This document shows, piece after piece, positions 8,679 through 18,171 of a stretch of DNA of 64,000 nucleotides. Numbering within the stretch: the first letter of the stretch is position 1; the number at the start of each line of letters is the position of its first letter. The notes under the pieces are model-generated. The model saw only the letters and a list, made by a program, of their open reading frames with translations, had not been told where the DNA came from and did not search any database. This DNA comes from Candidatus Zymogenaceae bacterium (GTDB lineage: Bacteria; Desulfobacterota; Zymogenia; Zymogenales; Zymogenaceae): contig JAFGAS010000052.1 in the NCBI GenBank assembly GCA_016933535.1, positions 62,001 to 126,000 on the forward strand. Direction: 5' to 3'. The translations under genes and the position numbers were made by a program.

Positions 8679-9638
8679 CTATTTTCCCTTCGTCTTGGCG
8701 GTCGCGGCCTGTTCGGTCTTGGCGCGCCGTCTTCTGACGATCTTGCGGACGATAACAAAAATGATATACGCAATCACGGCCCAGGGAAGGGCGCCCATGA
8801 CAAAGACGATCAGGGCGGCGATCGATTTTCCGAAGACCTCAAAGGAACGCATGATCGCCTCTTTGATCGGCCCCCAGAATCCCCCCGCGCCCGAGACGAC
8901 CGACTCCGGCTCAAAGATCTTCAGGTTGACGGTGGACATCCCCACCAGGTCGTCATAGTATCTGATCGTCCCCTGGAAGCTCTCGATCTCCTCCCTGACC
9001 CTGCCGAGCTCCCGCTCCACCTCCAACAGGTCGGCCACGCTGTTGGTCCGGGTGGCAAGAAGCTGGATAAGCCGCTTTTCCATCTCCTGCTTGCTGGCGA
9101 GCCGGGACTGCAGGTCGTAATATTCCTTGGTAACGTCTTCGCCCGAGATCCGCTGATACTGTACGTCGCCGACTGCCAGGAGCTTATCGATAAGCAGGTC
9201 AAACCTATCCGGTTTGATACGGATAACGACCGTGCCCGACGTTTTCCCTGATTCAGACTTAGACTTCGTGGTGCCGAAAATGGAACCATCGTCTTCACTC
9301 GGCGCCACTTCCTTTACGATCTCCTTGATTCTGACCAGCGAGTCCTCGAAGTCCTTCACCTCGATGGTGATCTCGGCGGTCTTGATGATCTTGCGTTTCT
9401 TGACGGTCGGCGCCGGGATCGTCGTTGTCCCTGCCGTATCTCCGGGCGGGGAAGGCGGGGCAATCGCCGGGGCGGGTTCGAACCCTTCCGGCATCATGGG
9501 GGCCTCGGTCATGGCCTTATCGGAGCTTTCTCCGCCTATGTAGGCGTCGAGCGGCGATTCTTTCCTGCTGCAGGAAAATGCAACCGCCAGGACCAGGATG
9601 ACCGCCACGACTATTACTATACCGGTTCGTTTTCTCAT
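8679..9638 (-). CDS. DUF4349-domain membrane lipoprotein
   Basis: A 319-residue envelope protein. The N-terminus MRKRTGIVIVVAVILVLAVAFSC reads as a lipoprotein signal with the acceptor Cys at residue 23. A linker rich in Pro and Thr follows, then the DUF4349 core (KIIKTAEITIEVKDFED... to ...YYDDLVGMSTVNLKIFEP), including a central coiled coil (MEKRLIQLLATRTNSVADLLEVERELGRVREEIESF compressed). A C-terminal TM helix (about residues 265-290) ends in a Lys/Arg-rich tail. The start was chosen at 9638 because AAGGAGG lies just upstream; 25 extra codons upstream lack a site. Function of DUF4349 proteins is unknown. Confidence 0.85.
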   Translation of the reverse strand: MRKRTGIVIVVAVILVLAVAFSCSRKESPLDAYIGGESSDKAMTEAPMMPEGFEPAPAIAPPSPPGDTAGTTTIPAPTVKKRKIIKTAEITIEVKDFEDSLVRIKEIVKEVAPSEDDGSIFGTTKSKSESGKTSGTVVIRIKPDRFDLLIDKLLAVGDVQYQRISGEDVTKEYYDLQSRLASKQEMEKRLIQLLATRTNSVADLLEVERELGRVREEIESFQGTIRYYDDLVGMSTVNLKIFEPESVVSGAGGFWGPIKEAIMRSFEVFGKSIAALIVFVMGALPWAVIAYIIFVIVRKIVRRRRAKTEQAATAKTKGK

Positions 9639-9774
9639 CGTATGTATTCCTCCTTTTGCATATGAGACAGGCCCAAATCGGAGAAGTTCCGCGAAAATGC
9701 CGTCCATTGACACCTACTAATTTTATACCATACGAAGGCGGGAAATACAAAGTGAAAACTTATCCCCTAAATAC

Positions 9775-9805
9775 TTGACAAAGGGAATAAAATCGGTTAT
9801 GTAAT
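9775..9805 (+). promoter_or_regulatory. Promoter upstream of the YbgF-like gene
   Basis: A perfect -35 TTGACA (9775-9780) is followed after 17 bases by TATGTA or after 19 bases by TGTAAT, in an A/T-rich divergent intergenic region. A transcript from here would have a leader of about 100 bases before ATG 9910. Confidence 0.5.
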
Positions 9806-9909
9806 AAAGAAAGGCACAGACATTACGGGAATATATGTCTATAGGCCTATGGGTGCTCATGTGTCGCCTCGTGTTGCGTTGTTGTTCTTGAGGCTTCTGC
9901 AATGGGGAC

Positions 9910-10713
9910 ATGATGGGGGGCGTGATGGGGCGGATAAAAAAACTTCCCATAGTGTGCGCGGCCTGTCTTTTCTGCCTTGCGGCAGGCGTTCCCGGGTGCG
10001 AAACGACCACGGGATACATGGGGTCGGGCGATGGCGCCAAGATCGACGAGATCCGGCGCAGCATCATCGATCTTGAGAAGAAGGTCTCCGAACTGACCCG
10101 GGAGGTTGCCGAGTTGGACGAACGAACGGCAAGAAACGAAAAGGCCGTTGATGCGTACGTCTCGGGAACGGTGCGAAAGCCCGTGGAAGAAGAGGTAGTC
10201 GGAGAGACACCGCCGAAGGATGCGCCCGCCGGGGGGACGGCATCGGCTCCTTCCGACGATACGCCATCCATCCGGGCATCCGAAGAGCCGCCCGGGGGGG
10301 GCGCGGATACCGTGAAGGACGCGGGCGTATTGGGAGCCGGCGACGCAAAAGACCCCCAGGTCCTCTATGATCGGGCGCTTTCGGAAATCATGGATAGAAA
10401 GGCCGAAACCGCTCTGCCGCTCTTTGTCGAGTTCGTAAATACCTACCCCAGCGATGAACTCACCGACAACGCATCCTATTGGATCGGGGAGTGTTATTAC
10501 CTCATGAACGATTATCAGAAGGCCCTTGACCAGTTCAGGGGAGTAACGGAGCGCTTTCCCGACAAGGATAAGGCGCCCGACGCCCTGTTGAAGATGGGGT
10601 ACTGTTACGAAAAGATCGGTGACGCCGGCGGCGCCCGGGAAGTATACGGCAAGGTGATCACGGCGTTTCCCGACAGCGAGGCCGCCGATCTGGCGCGAAA
10701 GAAGGTAAAGTAG
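9910..10713 (+). CDS. YbgF/CpoB-like periplasmic coiled-coil TPR protein
   Basis: A 267-residue exported protein. A hydrophobic segment ending at Cys30 (AAGVPGC) looks like a signal peptide or lipobox. Residues 45-75 form a coiled coil (IDEIRRSIIDLEKKVSEL), as in the trimerising N-terminus of CpoB. A Pro/Gly/Ala-rich linker follows, then TPR repeats in the last 130 residues (LYDRALSEIMDRKAETALPL, ASYWIGECYYLMNDYQKALD, ALLKMGYCYEKIGDAGGARE). CpoB-type proteins work with Tol-Pal and peptidoglycan synthases during outer-membrane constriction. No tol or pal gene is adjacent, so the link is by architecture. The true start could be ATG 9925. Confidence 0.82.
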   Translation: MMGGVMGRIKKLPIVCAACLFCLAAGVPGCETTTGYMGSGDGAKIDEIRRSIIDLEKKVSELTREVAELDERTARNEKAVDAYVSGTVRKPVEEEVVGETPPKDAPAGGTASAPSDDTPSIRASEEPPGGGADTVKDAGVLGAGDAKDPQVLYDRALSEIMDRKAETALPLFVEFVNTYPSDELTDNASYWIGECYYLMNDYQKALDQFRGVTERFPDKDKAPDALLKMGYCYEKIGDAGGAREVYGKVITAFPDSEAADLARKKVK

Positions 10714-10741
10714 CTCGATAACACATACGTGGAAAACCGTT

Positions 10742-11890
10742 ATGAAAAAGACACCGTTTATCTTAGGTCTTATGGTAATCCTCTGGGCCGCGTTGACCAT
10801 CTCGGCCCAGGAAGCCCCGCCCACCACCAGCACCGACACCCGGGTCTATATCATCAAGGAAGGGGATACGCTCTGGAATATTTCGGGCGAGGTCTATCAG
10901 GATCCGAACAAGTGGCCCGTCCTTTGGGAACTCAACCCGCAGATTACAGATCCCAACGCTATCAGCCCGGGAGAAAAGCTTATCCTGGAAGAGACAAAGC
11001 CGCAAGTGGAAGCGGAGCCGGTTATCAGAAAGATTCCGGAAGAAATAGTTACCTATCCGGAGACGCTCCCGCCCGTCGTCAGCCCCCCCGCGGAGAAGCA
11101 GGAGGATTTTGTTATGGAGCCCTCCGACGTCTACTATATTCCCAAGGTGCTCAATGCGGGGTTTATCACCAAAAGGGAACTGGAAGATTCGGGCACAATA
11201 GATCACACCCGGGAAGAAAAGAAACTGCTGACCGATGACAACATCGTCTTTATCAAGCTTCCCAAGGACCGCCTGGTGGCGCTCAAGCGGGGGGATCGGT
11301 TCAGTATCTTCAGGGTCGCCGAAAAGATCAAACACCCGGTTACCCGCAGTACGGTGGGATATGCGATTACCATCGTCGGCGAACTGGAGGTAACCTCTGT
11401 CGGCGCCAAGACCGCCGCTGCGGTCGTCTCACACGCCAATGATATCGTCATGATCGGGGATCGGGTCAGGCCGTTTGAGGCGTCCATAAAGACTATTCGG
11501 GTGCACAAGGGAACCGATCCCGTCGTCGGCTATGTCGTCTATACCCTGTCTTCCGAGAAATACTTCGTGGAGGATCCGATGATAGCCGAAAACGACATCG
11601 TCTACATCGACCGGGGATACGCCGACGGAGTCCAGACGGGCAACGTCTTTGATATCCTTCGGATATGGGAAGAGTATGACAAGGGGGAACTGACTGCCGA
11701 ACAGTACCAAAAGATGCTCGAGAGCGATACGCCCACCGAGGAACTTGCCAGAGAGGGGATAATCTATCCACCGGATGTCATCGGCCAGATTGTGGTGCTC
11801 AAGGCCGATGAATACACCTCCACGGCGGTGGTCAATAAATCGAACGCCGAGATCAAGCTGGGTGACATGGTGCGATTGCAGGTGGAATAG
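10742..11890 (+). CDS. Exported LysM-domain peptidoglycan-binding protein
   Basis: A 382-residue exported protein. A signal peptide (residues 1-22, ending in TISAQ) is followed by one LysM domain at about residues 34-80 (YIIKEGDTLWNISGEVYQDP and NAISPGEKLIL), which binds the glycan strands of peptidoglycan. The remaining 300 residues are beta-rich and of unknown fold, with repeated GDRVR/GDRFS-type turns. It starts 28 bases after the YbgF-like gene and probably shares its transcript, suggesting a joint envelope role. The ribosome site before 10742 is weak. Confidence 0.85.
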   Translation: MKKTPFILGLMVILWAALTISAQEAPPTTSTDTRVYIIKEGDTLWNISGEVYQDPNKWPVLWELNPQITDPNAISPGEKLILEETKPQVEAEPVIRKIPEEIVTYPETLPPVVSPPAEKQEDFVMEPSDVYYIPKVLNAGFITKRELEDSGTIDHTREEKKLLTDDNIVFIKLPKDRLVALKRGDRFSIFRVAEKIKHPVTRSTVGYAITIVGELEVTSVGAKTAAAVVSHANDIVMIGDRVRPFEASIKTIRVHKGTDPVVGYVVYTLSSEKYFVEDPMIAENDIVYIDRGYADGVQTGNVFDILRIWEEYDKGELTAEQYQKMLESDTPTEELAREGIIYPPDVIGQIVVLKADEYTSTAVVNKSNAEIKLGDMVRLQVE

Positions 11891-11986
11891 GCGGATAATC
11901 ACGGGGATTTACCCACGGCGTCGGGAATGCTCGGCGCCGTTTTTCATCTTGACTTCATCAATAAAAGCTATATACTTCTTCTCCCA

Positions 11987-13111
11987 ATGGACACGCGCCA
12001 TTATTCCATAGCACTGGCATCCATCAACGGGGTGGGCAGCGTAACCTATAAGAGGCTTATCGCCCATTTCGGGGGCGCCGAGGCGGTCTTTCGGGCTACG
12101 AAGCGAGAGCTCTCGGGCATCGAAGGATTGGGTCGTTCTCGGGCGTCGGCCATTACCTCGTTTGACGGGTGGGGGGCCGTCCAGGATGAGGTGGGGCGGG
12201 CCACCGGTGCGGGAGTATCGATTATCGGGCTTGAAGATACGGCCTACCCGGCACGGTTGAGAGAGATATACGATGCTCCCCCGATCCTCTATCTGAAAGG
12301 CTCCCTTATAGACCGGGACGAACGGGCCGTTGCCGTGGTAGGCTCCCGAAACTCGAGCCGATACGGGCTGATCAGTGCCGAGGGAATCGCCCGGGGTCTG
12401 GCGGCCCGGGGGATAACGGTGGTCAGCGGCATGGCCCGGGGAATCGATTCGGCGGCCCATATCGGCACCCTGAGAGAAAAGGGCAGGACGATCGCCGTCC
12501 TGGGTTCAGGAATCGATGTGATCTATCCGTCGGAAAACCGCCCGCTGTTCCACGAGATCGTCGAGCACGGGGCGGTGATCACCGAGTTTCCCTTCGGAAC
12601 CGAGCCGGAGATGACAAATTTCCCCCGGAGAAACCGGATCATCAGCGGGATTTCGCTGGGCGTGGTGATCGTGGAGGCGTCTCCGAAAAGCGGTGCTCTC
12701 ATCACCGCCAAGCTCGCGCTGGAGCATAACAGGGAAGTATTCGCCGTGCCGGGCAATATCACCTCGATGCGCTCCAGGGGAACCCACAGCCTGATACGCG
12801 AGGGGGCAAAATTGGTGGAAAGCGCCGAAGACATCATAGAGGAACTGGAGTTTGCGCTGAAGGGCACGCCGGCCGGACGCTCAGACAAGGGACAACCGGC
12901 GGCACTCGCCGGTGACCTCTCGGATACCCAGCGGACGGTGCTCAGGTGTGTTGAGAACGGACCGGTCTGTATCGACGCGATTATCGAGGGCAGCGGATTC
13001 AAAAGCCAGGAAGTCCTTACGATCCTGCTTGACCTCGAGCTCAAAGGACTGGTCAAGCAGATCTCTGGAAATAACTTTATTCTCAATACCTTTAACTCAG
13101 TAAAAATCTGA
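11987..13111 (+). CDS. dprA: DNA-processing protein DprA
   Basis: A 374-residue DprA/Smf protein, which loads RecA on incoming single-stranded DNA during natural transformation. The N-terminal helix-hairpin-helix region (INGVGSVTYKRLI) precedes the Rossmann core with GSRNSSRYG, SGMARGIDSAAHIG, GSGIDVIYPSENRPL, FPRRNRIISGIS and VFAVPGNI. The last 70 residues form the DprA winged helix. ATG 11987 was chosen because the extension to 11927 lacks a ribosome site and includes a G/C hairpin-like stretch. It is followed two bases later by topA, a conserved order (dprA-topA-trmFO). DprA is widespread and does not by itself prove competence. Confidence 0.95.
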   Translation: MDTRHYSIALASINGVGSVTYKRLIAHFGGAEAVFRATKRELSGIEGLGRSRASAITSFDGWGAVQDEVGRATGAGVSIIGLEDTAYPARLREIYDAPPILYLKGSLIDRDERAVAVVGSRNSSRYGLISAEGIARGLAARGITVVSGMARGIDSAAHIGTLREKGRTIAVLGSGIDVIYPSENRPLFHEIVEHGAVITEFPFGTEPEMTNFPRRNRIISGISLGVVIVEASPKSGALITAKLALEHNREVFAVPGNITSMRSRGTHSLIREGAKLVESAEDIIEELEFALKGTPAGRSDKGQPAALAGDLSDTQRTVLRCVENGPVCIDAIIEGSGFKSQEVLTILLDLELKGLVKQISGNNFILNTFNSVKI

Positions 13112-13113
13112 CT

Positions 13114-15411
13114 ATGGCAAAATCACTGGTCATCGTTGAATCGCCCGCAAAGGCAAAGACCATCGAAAAATACCTCGGTGCCCCCTACAAGGTGGTTGCC
13201 TCGTACGGTCACGTCCGCGCGCTGCCCAGCAAGGACGGCTCGGTGGACGTTGAGCATGACTTTACCCCCGTCTACGAGGTACTGGAGGAAAAGAAGAAAT
13301 ATATAGACCGCATCAAGGCGGAAATGAAAGGCGTGGACAAGGTCTACCTGGCCACAGACCTCGACCGGGAGGGAGAGGCGATCGCCTGGCATCTTGCCAC
13401 CGTCCTGGGAATCGATAACGGGGACAAGAAGGGGATCGCGGTGCATCGGGTTGTCTTCTCCGAGGTAACAAAGGATGCCATACAGGAGGCATTCGCCAAT
13501 CCCCGGACGATCTCCAAGAACCTCGTCGACGCGCAGCAGGCGCGGGTCATCCTCGACTATCTGGTGGGCTTCAACCTCTCCCCGCTGCTCTGGAAAAAGA
13601 TACGCTACCGGCTGTCGGCCGGGAGGGTCCAGTCGGTCGCCCTGAGGATAATCTGTGAGCGGGAGCGGGAGATAGGGGCGTTTACCGCCCGGGAATTCTG
13701 GACGATCGAGGGGATATTCACGAAACAGGACGGGTACGAGCCCTTTTCGGCGACCCTGACGGCGCGGGAGGGCAAAAAGTACGGCAAGTTCGACATCGCC
13801 GATGAGGCGACGGCGCTGGCGGTGATTGACGCCCTAGATCGGGCGGCGTTCACGGTAGGCGAGGTTCGGCGCAAGGACGTCCGGCGGACGCCCCCGCCTC
13901 CCTTTATCACCAGCACCCTCCAGCAGGAGGCGTCGCGAAAACTTGGATTCTTCGCAAAGAAGACGATGGACGTGGCCCAAAAGCTCTACGAGGGCAAGGA
14001 GATCGGCGACACGATGGTCGGCCTGATTACATATATGAGAACCGACAGCGTGCAGGTCGCCGCCTCGGCCTTGGCCGAGGCCAGGCAGGTTATCGTCGGA
14101 CTCTTTGGAGAATCGTATGCCCTGGCCAAGCCCCGGTTTTATCGGTCAAAGTCCAAGGGGGCGCAGGAAGCGCACGAAGCGATCCGTCCCACGTCGCTGG
14201 CCCGGACCCCGGAATCGGTCAAGAAATACCTGACCAAGGACGAGCTGAGACTCTACGAACTCATCTGGAAACGGACCGTCGCCTCCCAGATGGCCGAGCA
14301 GATCCTCGATTCGGTCTCGGTGGATATCACCAGCGACAACGGCTACACGTTTCGGGCGACCGGTTATACGATTAAGTTCCCGGGATTCTCGAAGGTCTAT
14401 CTCGAAGGGACCGACGACGAGGTAGAGGATCGGGAGACGAAGCTGCCGGCCCTGGCGTCCGGGGACCCGCTTGACCCGATCGGAATCGTCCCGGAACAGC
14501 ATTTTACCATACCGCCGCCCCGCTATTCGGAGGCGACCCTCATCAAGGCCCTGGAGGAATACGGGATCGGCAGGCCCTCCACCTACGCGGGAATCATCAA
14601 TACGCTTAAGACGCGCCAGTACGTTACGGTCAAGGAGAGGCGATTTTATCCCGAGGATATCGGCATGGTAGTCAACGACCTGCTGGTGGCACATTTCAAC
14701 CAATATGTCGACTATGGGTTTACCGCCCACATGGAAGAAGATCTGGATAACATCGCCGCGGGCCTGGTCCAGTGGCGGCCCATGATAAAGAGCTTTTGGG
14801 AGCCTTTCAATGACCTGATCATCCGCAAGGATAAAGAGATCAAAAAGAGCGATATCACCACGCAGCCCACGGATAAGACCTGCCCCCTCTGCGGCAAACA
14901 GGTTGTCATCAAACTCGGGCGGTACGGGAGATTCTACGCCTGCAGCGGATATCCGGAATGTCGATACGTGGCGCCGCTTTTGACCGACGACCAGGAGATC
15001 CCGACGACCGAGGAGATCTGCGAAAAGTGCGGCAAGCCCATGCAGGTCAAGCGGGGCAAATACGGGCCGTTTTTGGGGTGTACGGGATATCCGGACTGCA
15101 AAAACATCAAGTCCCTCAAAAAGACGGTCGACAGCGGCGTGACCTGTCCCGAATGCGCGGCGGGAACACTCATAGAGCGCAGGAGCAGCAAGGGCAGGAC
15201 GAAGGGGAGAGCATTCTACGGATGCTCGCGATATCCCGACTGCAAATACATCATCTCAAACAAGCCCTTTCCAAAACCGTGTCCGAAGTGCGGCTCGCCG
15301 TTCATGACGGTAAAAGAAAAAAAGGGAGAGGAACATATGCTGGTCTGTCCCGCGGAGGGGTGCGGCTATTCGGAGCGGACCGACGGCAAGAAGGAATCGG
15401 ACGGCTCATGA
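13114..15411 (+). CDS. topA: DNA topoisomerase I
   Basis: A 765-residue type IA topoisomerase that relaxes negative supercoils. The Toprim motif starts at VIVESPAKAKTIEKYLG and includes the DLDREGEA acids; the catalytic tyrosine is Y307 in TYMRTDS. The C-terminus carries four zinc-ribbon repeats with CxxC pairs: CPLCGK..CSGYPEC, CEKCGK..CTGYPDC, CPECAA..CSRYPDC and CPKCGS..CPAEGC. Length and layout match full bacterial TopA. Its stop overlaps the trmFO start (ATGA), so the genes are translationally coupled. Confidence 0.97.
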   Translation: MAKSLVIVESPAKAKTIEKYLGAPYKVVASYGHVRALPSKDGSVDVEHDFTPVYEVLEEKKKYIDRIKAEMKGVDKVYLATDLDREGEAIAWHLATVLGIDNGDKKGIAVHRVVFSEVTKDAIQEAFANPRTISKNLVDAQQARVILDYLVGFNLSPLLWKKIRYRLSAGRVQSVALRIICEREREIGAFTAREFWTIEGIFTKQDGYEPFSATLTAREGKKYGKFDIADEATALAVIDALDRAAFTVGEVRRKDVRRTPPPPFITSTLQQEASRKLGFFAKKTMDVAQKLYEGKEIGDTMVGLITYMRTDSVQVAASALAEARQVIVGLFGESYALAKPRFYRSKSKGAQEAHEAIRPTSLARTPESVKKYLTKDELRLYELIWKRTVASQMAEQILDSVSVDITSDNGYTFRATGYTIKFPGFSKVYLEGTDDEVEDRETKLPALASGDPLDPIGIVPEQHFTIPPPRYSEATLIKALEEYGIGRPSTYAGIINTLKTRQYVTVKERRFYPEDIGMVVNDLLVAHFNQYVDYGFTAHMEEDLDNIAAGLVQWRPMIKSFWEPFNDLIIRKDKEIKKSDITTQPTDKTCPLCGKQVVIKLGRYGRFYACSGYPECRYVAPLLTDDQEIPTTEEICEKCGKPMQVKRGKYGPFLGCTGYPDCKNIKSLKKTVDSGVTCPECAAGTLIERRSSKGRTKGRAFYGCSRYPDCKYIISNKPFPKPCPKCGSPFMTVKEKKGEEHMLVCPAEGCGYSERTDGKKESDGS

Positions 15412-16751
15412 AACGACCTGGAATTACCATTATCGGGGCCGGCCTTGCCGGCTGCGAGGCTGCCTGGCGGGCGGCGAACATGGGGGTGGACGTTACCCTC
15501 TTTGAGATGAAGCCGACAAAATTCTCGCCGGCCCATAAGAGTCAGTCCATGGCCGAGCTCGTCTGCAGCAACTCGCTCAGGGCCGAATCGACAGAAAATG
15601 CCTCGGGGATCCTCAAGCGTGAGATGGATATGCTCGATTCCATCGTCATTGCCGCGGCCCGGGAAACCCGTGTGCCGGCGGGTTCGGCCCTGGCCGTGGA
15701 TCGGGAGCGGTTCTCGGCCCTTATCACCGAGCGGATAAACGCACATCCGGCCATCGATGTCGTCAGACGGGAGGTTACCGAACTGCCCGGCGATGTCCCC
15801 GCGGTGCTGGCCACCGGTCCTCTTACGTCGGACACCTTGGCCGGGACAATCATCGGGATAACCGGCAAGGACAATCTCTTTTTTTACGACGCCATATCTC
15901 CCATCATCATGGCCGAGAGCATCAACATGGATGCCGCCTTCATGGGTTCACGCTACGACAAGGGAGGGGATGACTATATCAATCTCCCGCTGACCCAGGA
16001 GTGTTACTATCAATTTATTCGAGAGGTCAAGCGTGCCGATGAGGTTTCTCCCCGCTCTTTCGAGGATACCAAGATATTCGAGGGGTGCCTGCCCATCGAG
16101 GTTATGGTAAAGCGGGGAGACGATACGCTCGCCTTCGGCCCGATGAAGCCGGTGGGATTGGTCGATCCGAAGACGGGGGAGCGTCCCTTTGCGGTTGTCC
16201 AGCTCAGGCATGAAAACCGTGAGGGAACCCTCTTCAACATGGTCGGTTTTCAGACCCGGCTCAAGCAAAAAGACCAGGAGCGGATATTTCGGATGATACC
16301 CGGCCTGGAAAACGTCCGGTTCGCCCGATACGGGAGCATCCACCGGAACACCTTTATTAACGCTCCCAGGATCATCTTTCCAACCCTCGAAATCAAGATG
16401 AGACCGGGCATATTTATCACGGGACAGTTGGTAGGGGTTGAGGGGTATTTGGAATCGGCGGCCATGGGAATCGTGGCGGGACTCAACGCGGCGCTTCTTG
16501 CCCTTGGCGAAGGGCCGCTCGTCCCCCCGCGGGGCAGCGCCGTCGGCAGCCTGATCTCCTATATCGTCGAGGCCCGAAGCGGTGATTTTCAACCGATGAA
16601 CATTAATTTTGGACTCTTTTCAAATCCCCCGCCGGGGGTACGGAAAAAAGATAGAAAACGGTACATTGCCAACAGGGCCCTGGAAGAGACGCGATCCTGG
16701 GTGGATAAAATTGACGGAATCCAGAAGGAACGTCGCGTAAGTTCTTCCTAA
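15408..16751 (+). CDS. trmFO: Folate-dependent tRNA (uracil-54) methyltransferase
   Basis: A 447-residue FAD protein that makes ribothymidine at tRNA position 54 using methylene-tetrahydrofolate, the folate-dependent alternative to SAM-dependent TrmA. The N-terminal FAD motif is IIGAGLAGCEAAWRAA. The catalytic-cysteine segment VCSNSLRAES and the conserved QLRHENREGTLFNMVGFQT and GQLVGVEGYLESAAMG segments are all visible. The ATG at 15408 overlaps the topA stop; the same frame stays open upstream inside topA but that extension is spurious. Confidence 0.96.
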   Translation: MKRPGITIIGAGLAGCEAAWRAANMGVDVTLFEMKPTKFSPAHKSQSMAELVCSNSLRAESTENASGILKREMDMLDSIVIAAARETRVPAGSALAVDRERFSALITERINAHPAIDVVRREVTELPGDVPAVLATGPLTSDTLAGTIIGITGKDNLFFYDAISPIIMAESINMDAAFMGSRYDKGGDDYINLPLTQECYYQFIREVKRADEVSPRSFEDTKIFEGCLPIEVMVKRGDDTLAFGPMKPVGLVDPKTGERPFAVVQLRHENREGTLFNMVGFQTRLKQKDQERIFRMIPGLENVRFARYGSIHRNTFINAPRIIFPTLEIKMRPGIFITGQLVGVEGYLESAAMGIVAGLNAALLALGEGPLVPPRGSAVGSLISYIVEARSGDFQPMNINFGLFSNPPPGVRKKDRKRYIANRALEETRSWVDKIDGIQKERRVSSS

Positions 16752-16777
16752 CTGACCATGATTCAGAAGGAGGCGCT

Positions 16778-17098
16778 ATGACTGGTTCTTCGGTAATAAT
16801 GGTGTCGGCAAGTAGTCAGAACGAGGCGGAGAAGATTGCCAACGAGCTGGTGGAAAATAGGCTCGCGGCATGCGTGAGCATCATCCCGAATATGCGGTCT
16901 ATCTATATTTGGGAGGGCAAGGTTGAGAGCAGCGAGGAATACCTGATGATCATCAAGACCCGCGGGGAGCTCTTCGAGCAGGTCAAGAAAGCCATCAAGG
17001 AGCTCCACAGCTATAAAATCCCGGAGATTATCTCGCTTCCCATTACCCACGCCCTTGATGACTACATCCAGTGGATTAACGAGGTAACCCTGGTGTAG
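16778..17098 (+). CDS. cutA: CutA family divalent-cation tolerance protein
   Basis: A 106-residue CutA1 protein, a very stable trimer of ferredoxin-like fold with an uncertain role in metal tolerance or signal transduction. The signatures NELVENRLAACVSIIPN, SIYIWEGKVESSEEYLMIIKT and HSYKIPEIISLPI are clear, and length matches the family. The ATG at 16778 follows an excellent GAAGGAGG site, 26 bases after trmFO. The 165 bases between it and the convergent DUF721 gene hold no recognisable feature. Confidence 0.95.
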   Translation: MTGSSVIMVSASSQNEAEKIANELVENRLAACVSIIPNMRSIYIWEGKVESSEEYLMIIKTRGELFEQVKKAIKELHSYKIPEIISLPITHALDDYIQWINEVTLV

Positions 17099-17263
17099 AA
17101 GGCTCCGCCGGCTTGGAGACTCCCCCTCTCATGGACATCTCTGGAGGGGCACCGAAAGTCGGCGCTGTCCTGTTACCACCGGAGGGTTCTTTAAAGCAAG
17201 CACCTGTACGCTTCCCCCGGGCCTCTTCATCGATCCCGACGGCGCATGGTCCGATGCCTTTCC

Positions 17264-17590
17264 CTAAGAATCGTCGGGCATATCTCCCTGAATAAACCGG
17301 ATATCAAGCACAATCGGTTCACCGAGACGGTCATTGAGCCGTCCGATAATCGTTTTTTTCATCAGGGTGAGTTCCTGGGTCCATACCGGACTCGATACGA
17401 TCGTCAGGAGCACGCCCCGATCGATCCTGACCGGGCGGGCGTTTTTCGCAATAATCGTGCCGACCGCGCCTTCCCACTCGTCAAATACCCGATGCTGTCT
17501 GACGATTCTATTCCATCCCCTGTCTTTGAGGATTGCGGTCAGGATGTCAGACACCTTTGAAGGCCTTCCCGTCTTATCGTCGTTAGTCAT
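17264..17590 (-). CDS. DUF721 (DciA-like) protein
   Basis: A 108-residue DUF721 protein. The central pattern VRQHRVFDEWEGAVGTIIAKNARPVRIDRG is the usual domain signature (W-x3-G-x4-A-x3-P), and the C-terminus is the KK-x3-R-L segment. DUF721 includes DciA, which loads replicative helicase DnaB in bacteria lacking DnaC; whether short versions like this do the same is not known. ATG 17590 was chosen as the most likely start though no good ribosome site is visible; five more codons are possible. Confidence 0.82.
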   Translation of the reverse strand: MTNDDKTGRPSKVSDILTAILKDRGWNRIVRQHRVFDEWEGAVGTIIAKNARPVRIDRGVLLTIVSSPVWTQELTLMKKTIIGRLNDRLGEPIVLDIRFIQGDMPDDS

Positions 17591-17685
17591 GGCCGATTGT
17601 ACCACCGGCTGTTTTTGGGCGCAAATAGTTTTTACTGTTGATTTATTTTACTCTTTATTCTATAGTGGGGTGTGGAGGTTTATAC

Positions 17686-18171
17686 GTGAAAATCGGCGTC
17701 ATTTCAGACACGCATCTTACATTCGTCGACAATCGATTTGCCGAATTGACGCGGCGGTATTTTTCCGATGTGGATGTGATTATCCATGCCGGGGATATGG
17801 TCGACGAGAGTGTCCTGACTTTCCTCTCCGCATGGCGCCTCCTGGCCGTGCTGGGGAATATGGATCGGGGTGTGTTGGCCGATACGCTGCCTCAAAAGAG
17901 GACGGAGCAGTTGGGGGGAAAACGAATCGGCATCACTCACGGGTGGGGGTCTCCTGGACAACTGCCGGGGCGGGTGCGGGAAGAATTTCGGTCCGATCCG
18001 GTCGATTGTATCGTATTCGGCCACAGCCACGCCCCTCTTGTGTCGACCGATCACGGCGTTCTTATGTTCAACCCCGGATCCCCTACAGACAAGCGTTTTG
18101 CCGAGAAGAATACGCTCGGATTCCTGACTATTACCGAAAACGGAATTACCGGGGAGATCCAAGAGATTTGA
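17686..18171 (+). CDS. YfcE/MJ0936-type metallophosphodiesterase
   Basis: A 161-residue calcineurin-like phosphoesterase. Metal ligands appear in order: ISDTHLTF (D, H), IHAGDMVDE (GD), LGNMDRG (GNxD), ITHGWG (H) and VFGHSHAP (GHTH-like). Short single-domain proteins of this group cleave small phosphodiesters. The start is GTG 17686 with GGAGG nine bases upstream. Its stop is shared with the TTG start of the following HIT gene (TTGA), so the two are coupled. Confidence 0.9.
   Translation: MKIGVISDTHLTFVDNRFAELTRRYFSDVDVIIHAGDMVDESVLTFLSAWRLLAVLGNMDRGVLADTLPQKRTEQLGGKRIGITHGWGSPGQLPGRVREEFRSDPVDCIVFGHSHAPLVSTDHGVLMFNPGSPTDKRFAEKNTLGFLTITENGITGEIQEI

Noticed and set aside
9466..9480. GGGTTCGAACCC-like string resembling a tRNA T-loop
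   Set aside because: It lies within the DUF4349 coding region, and no acceptor, D or anticodon stem could be built around it.
17113..17263. Possible small gene between cutA and DUF721
   Set aside because: The short frame has no ribosome site and a Pro-rich, low-information product.
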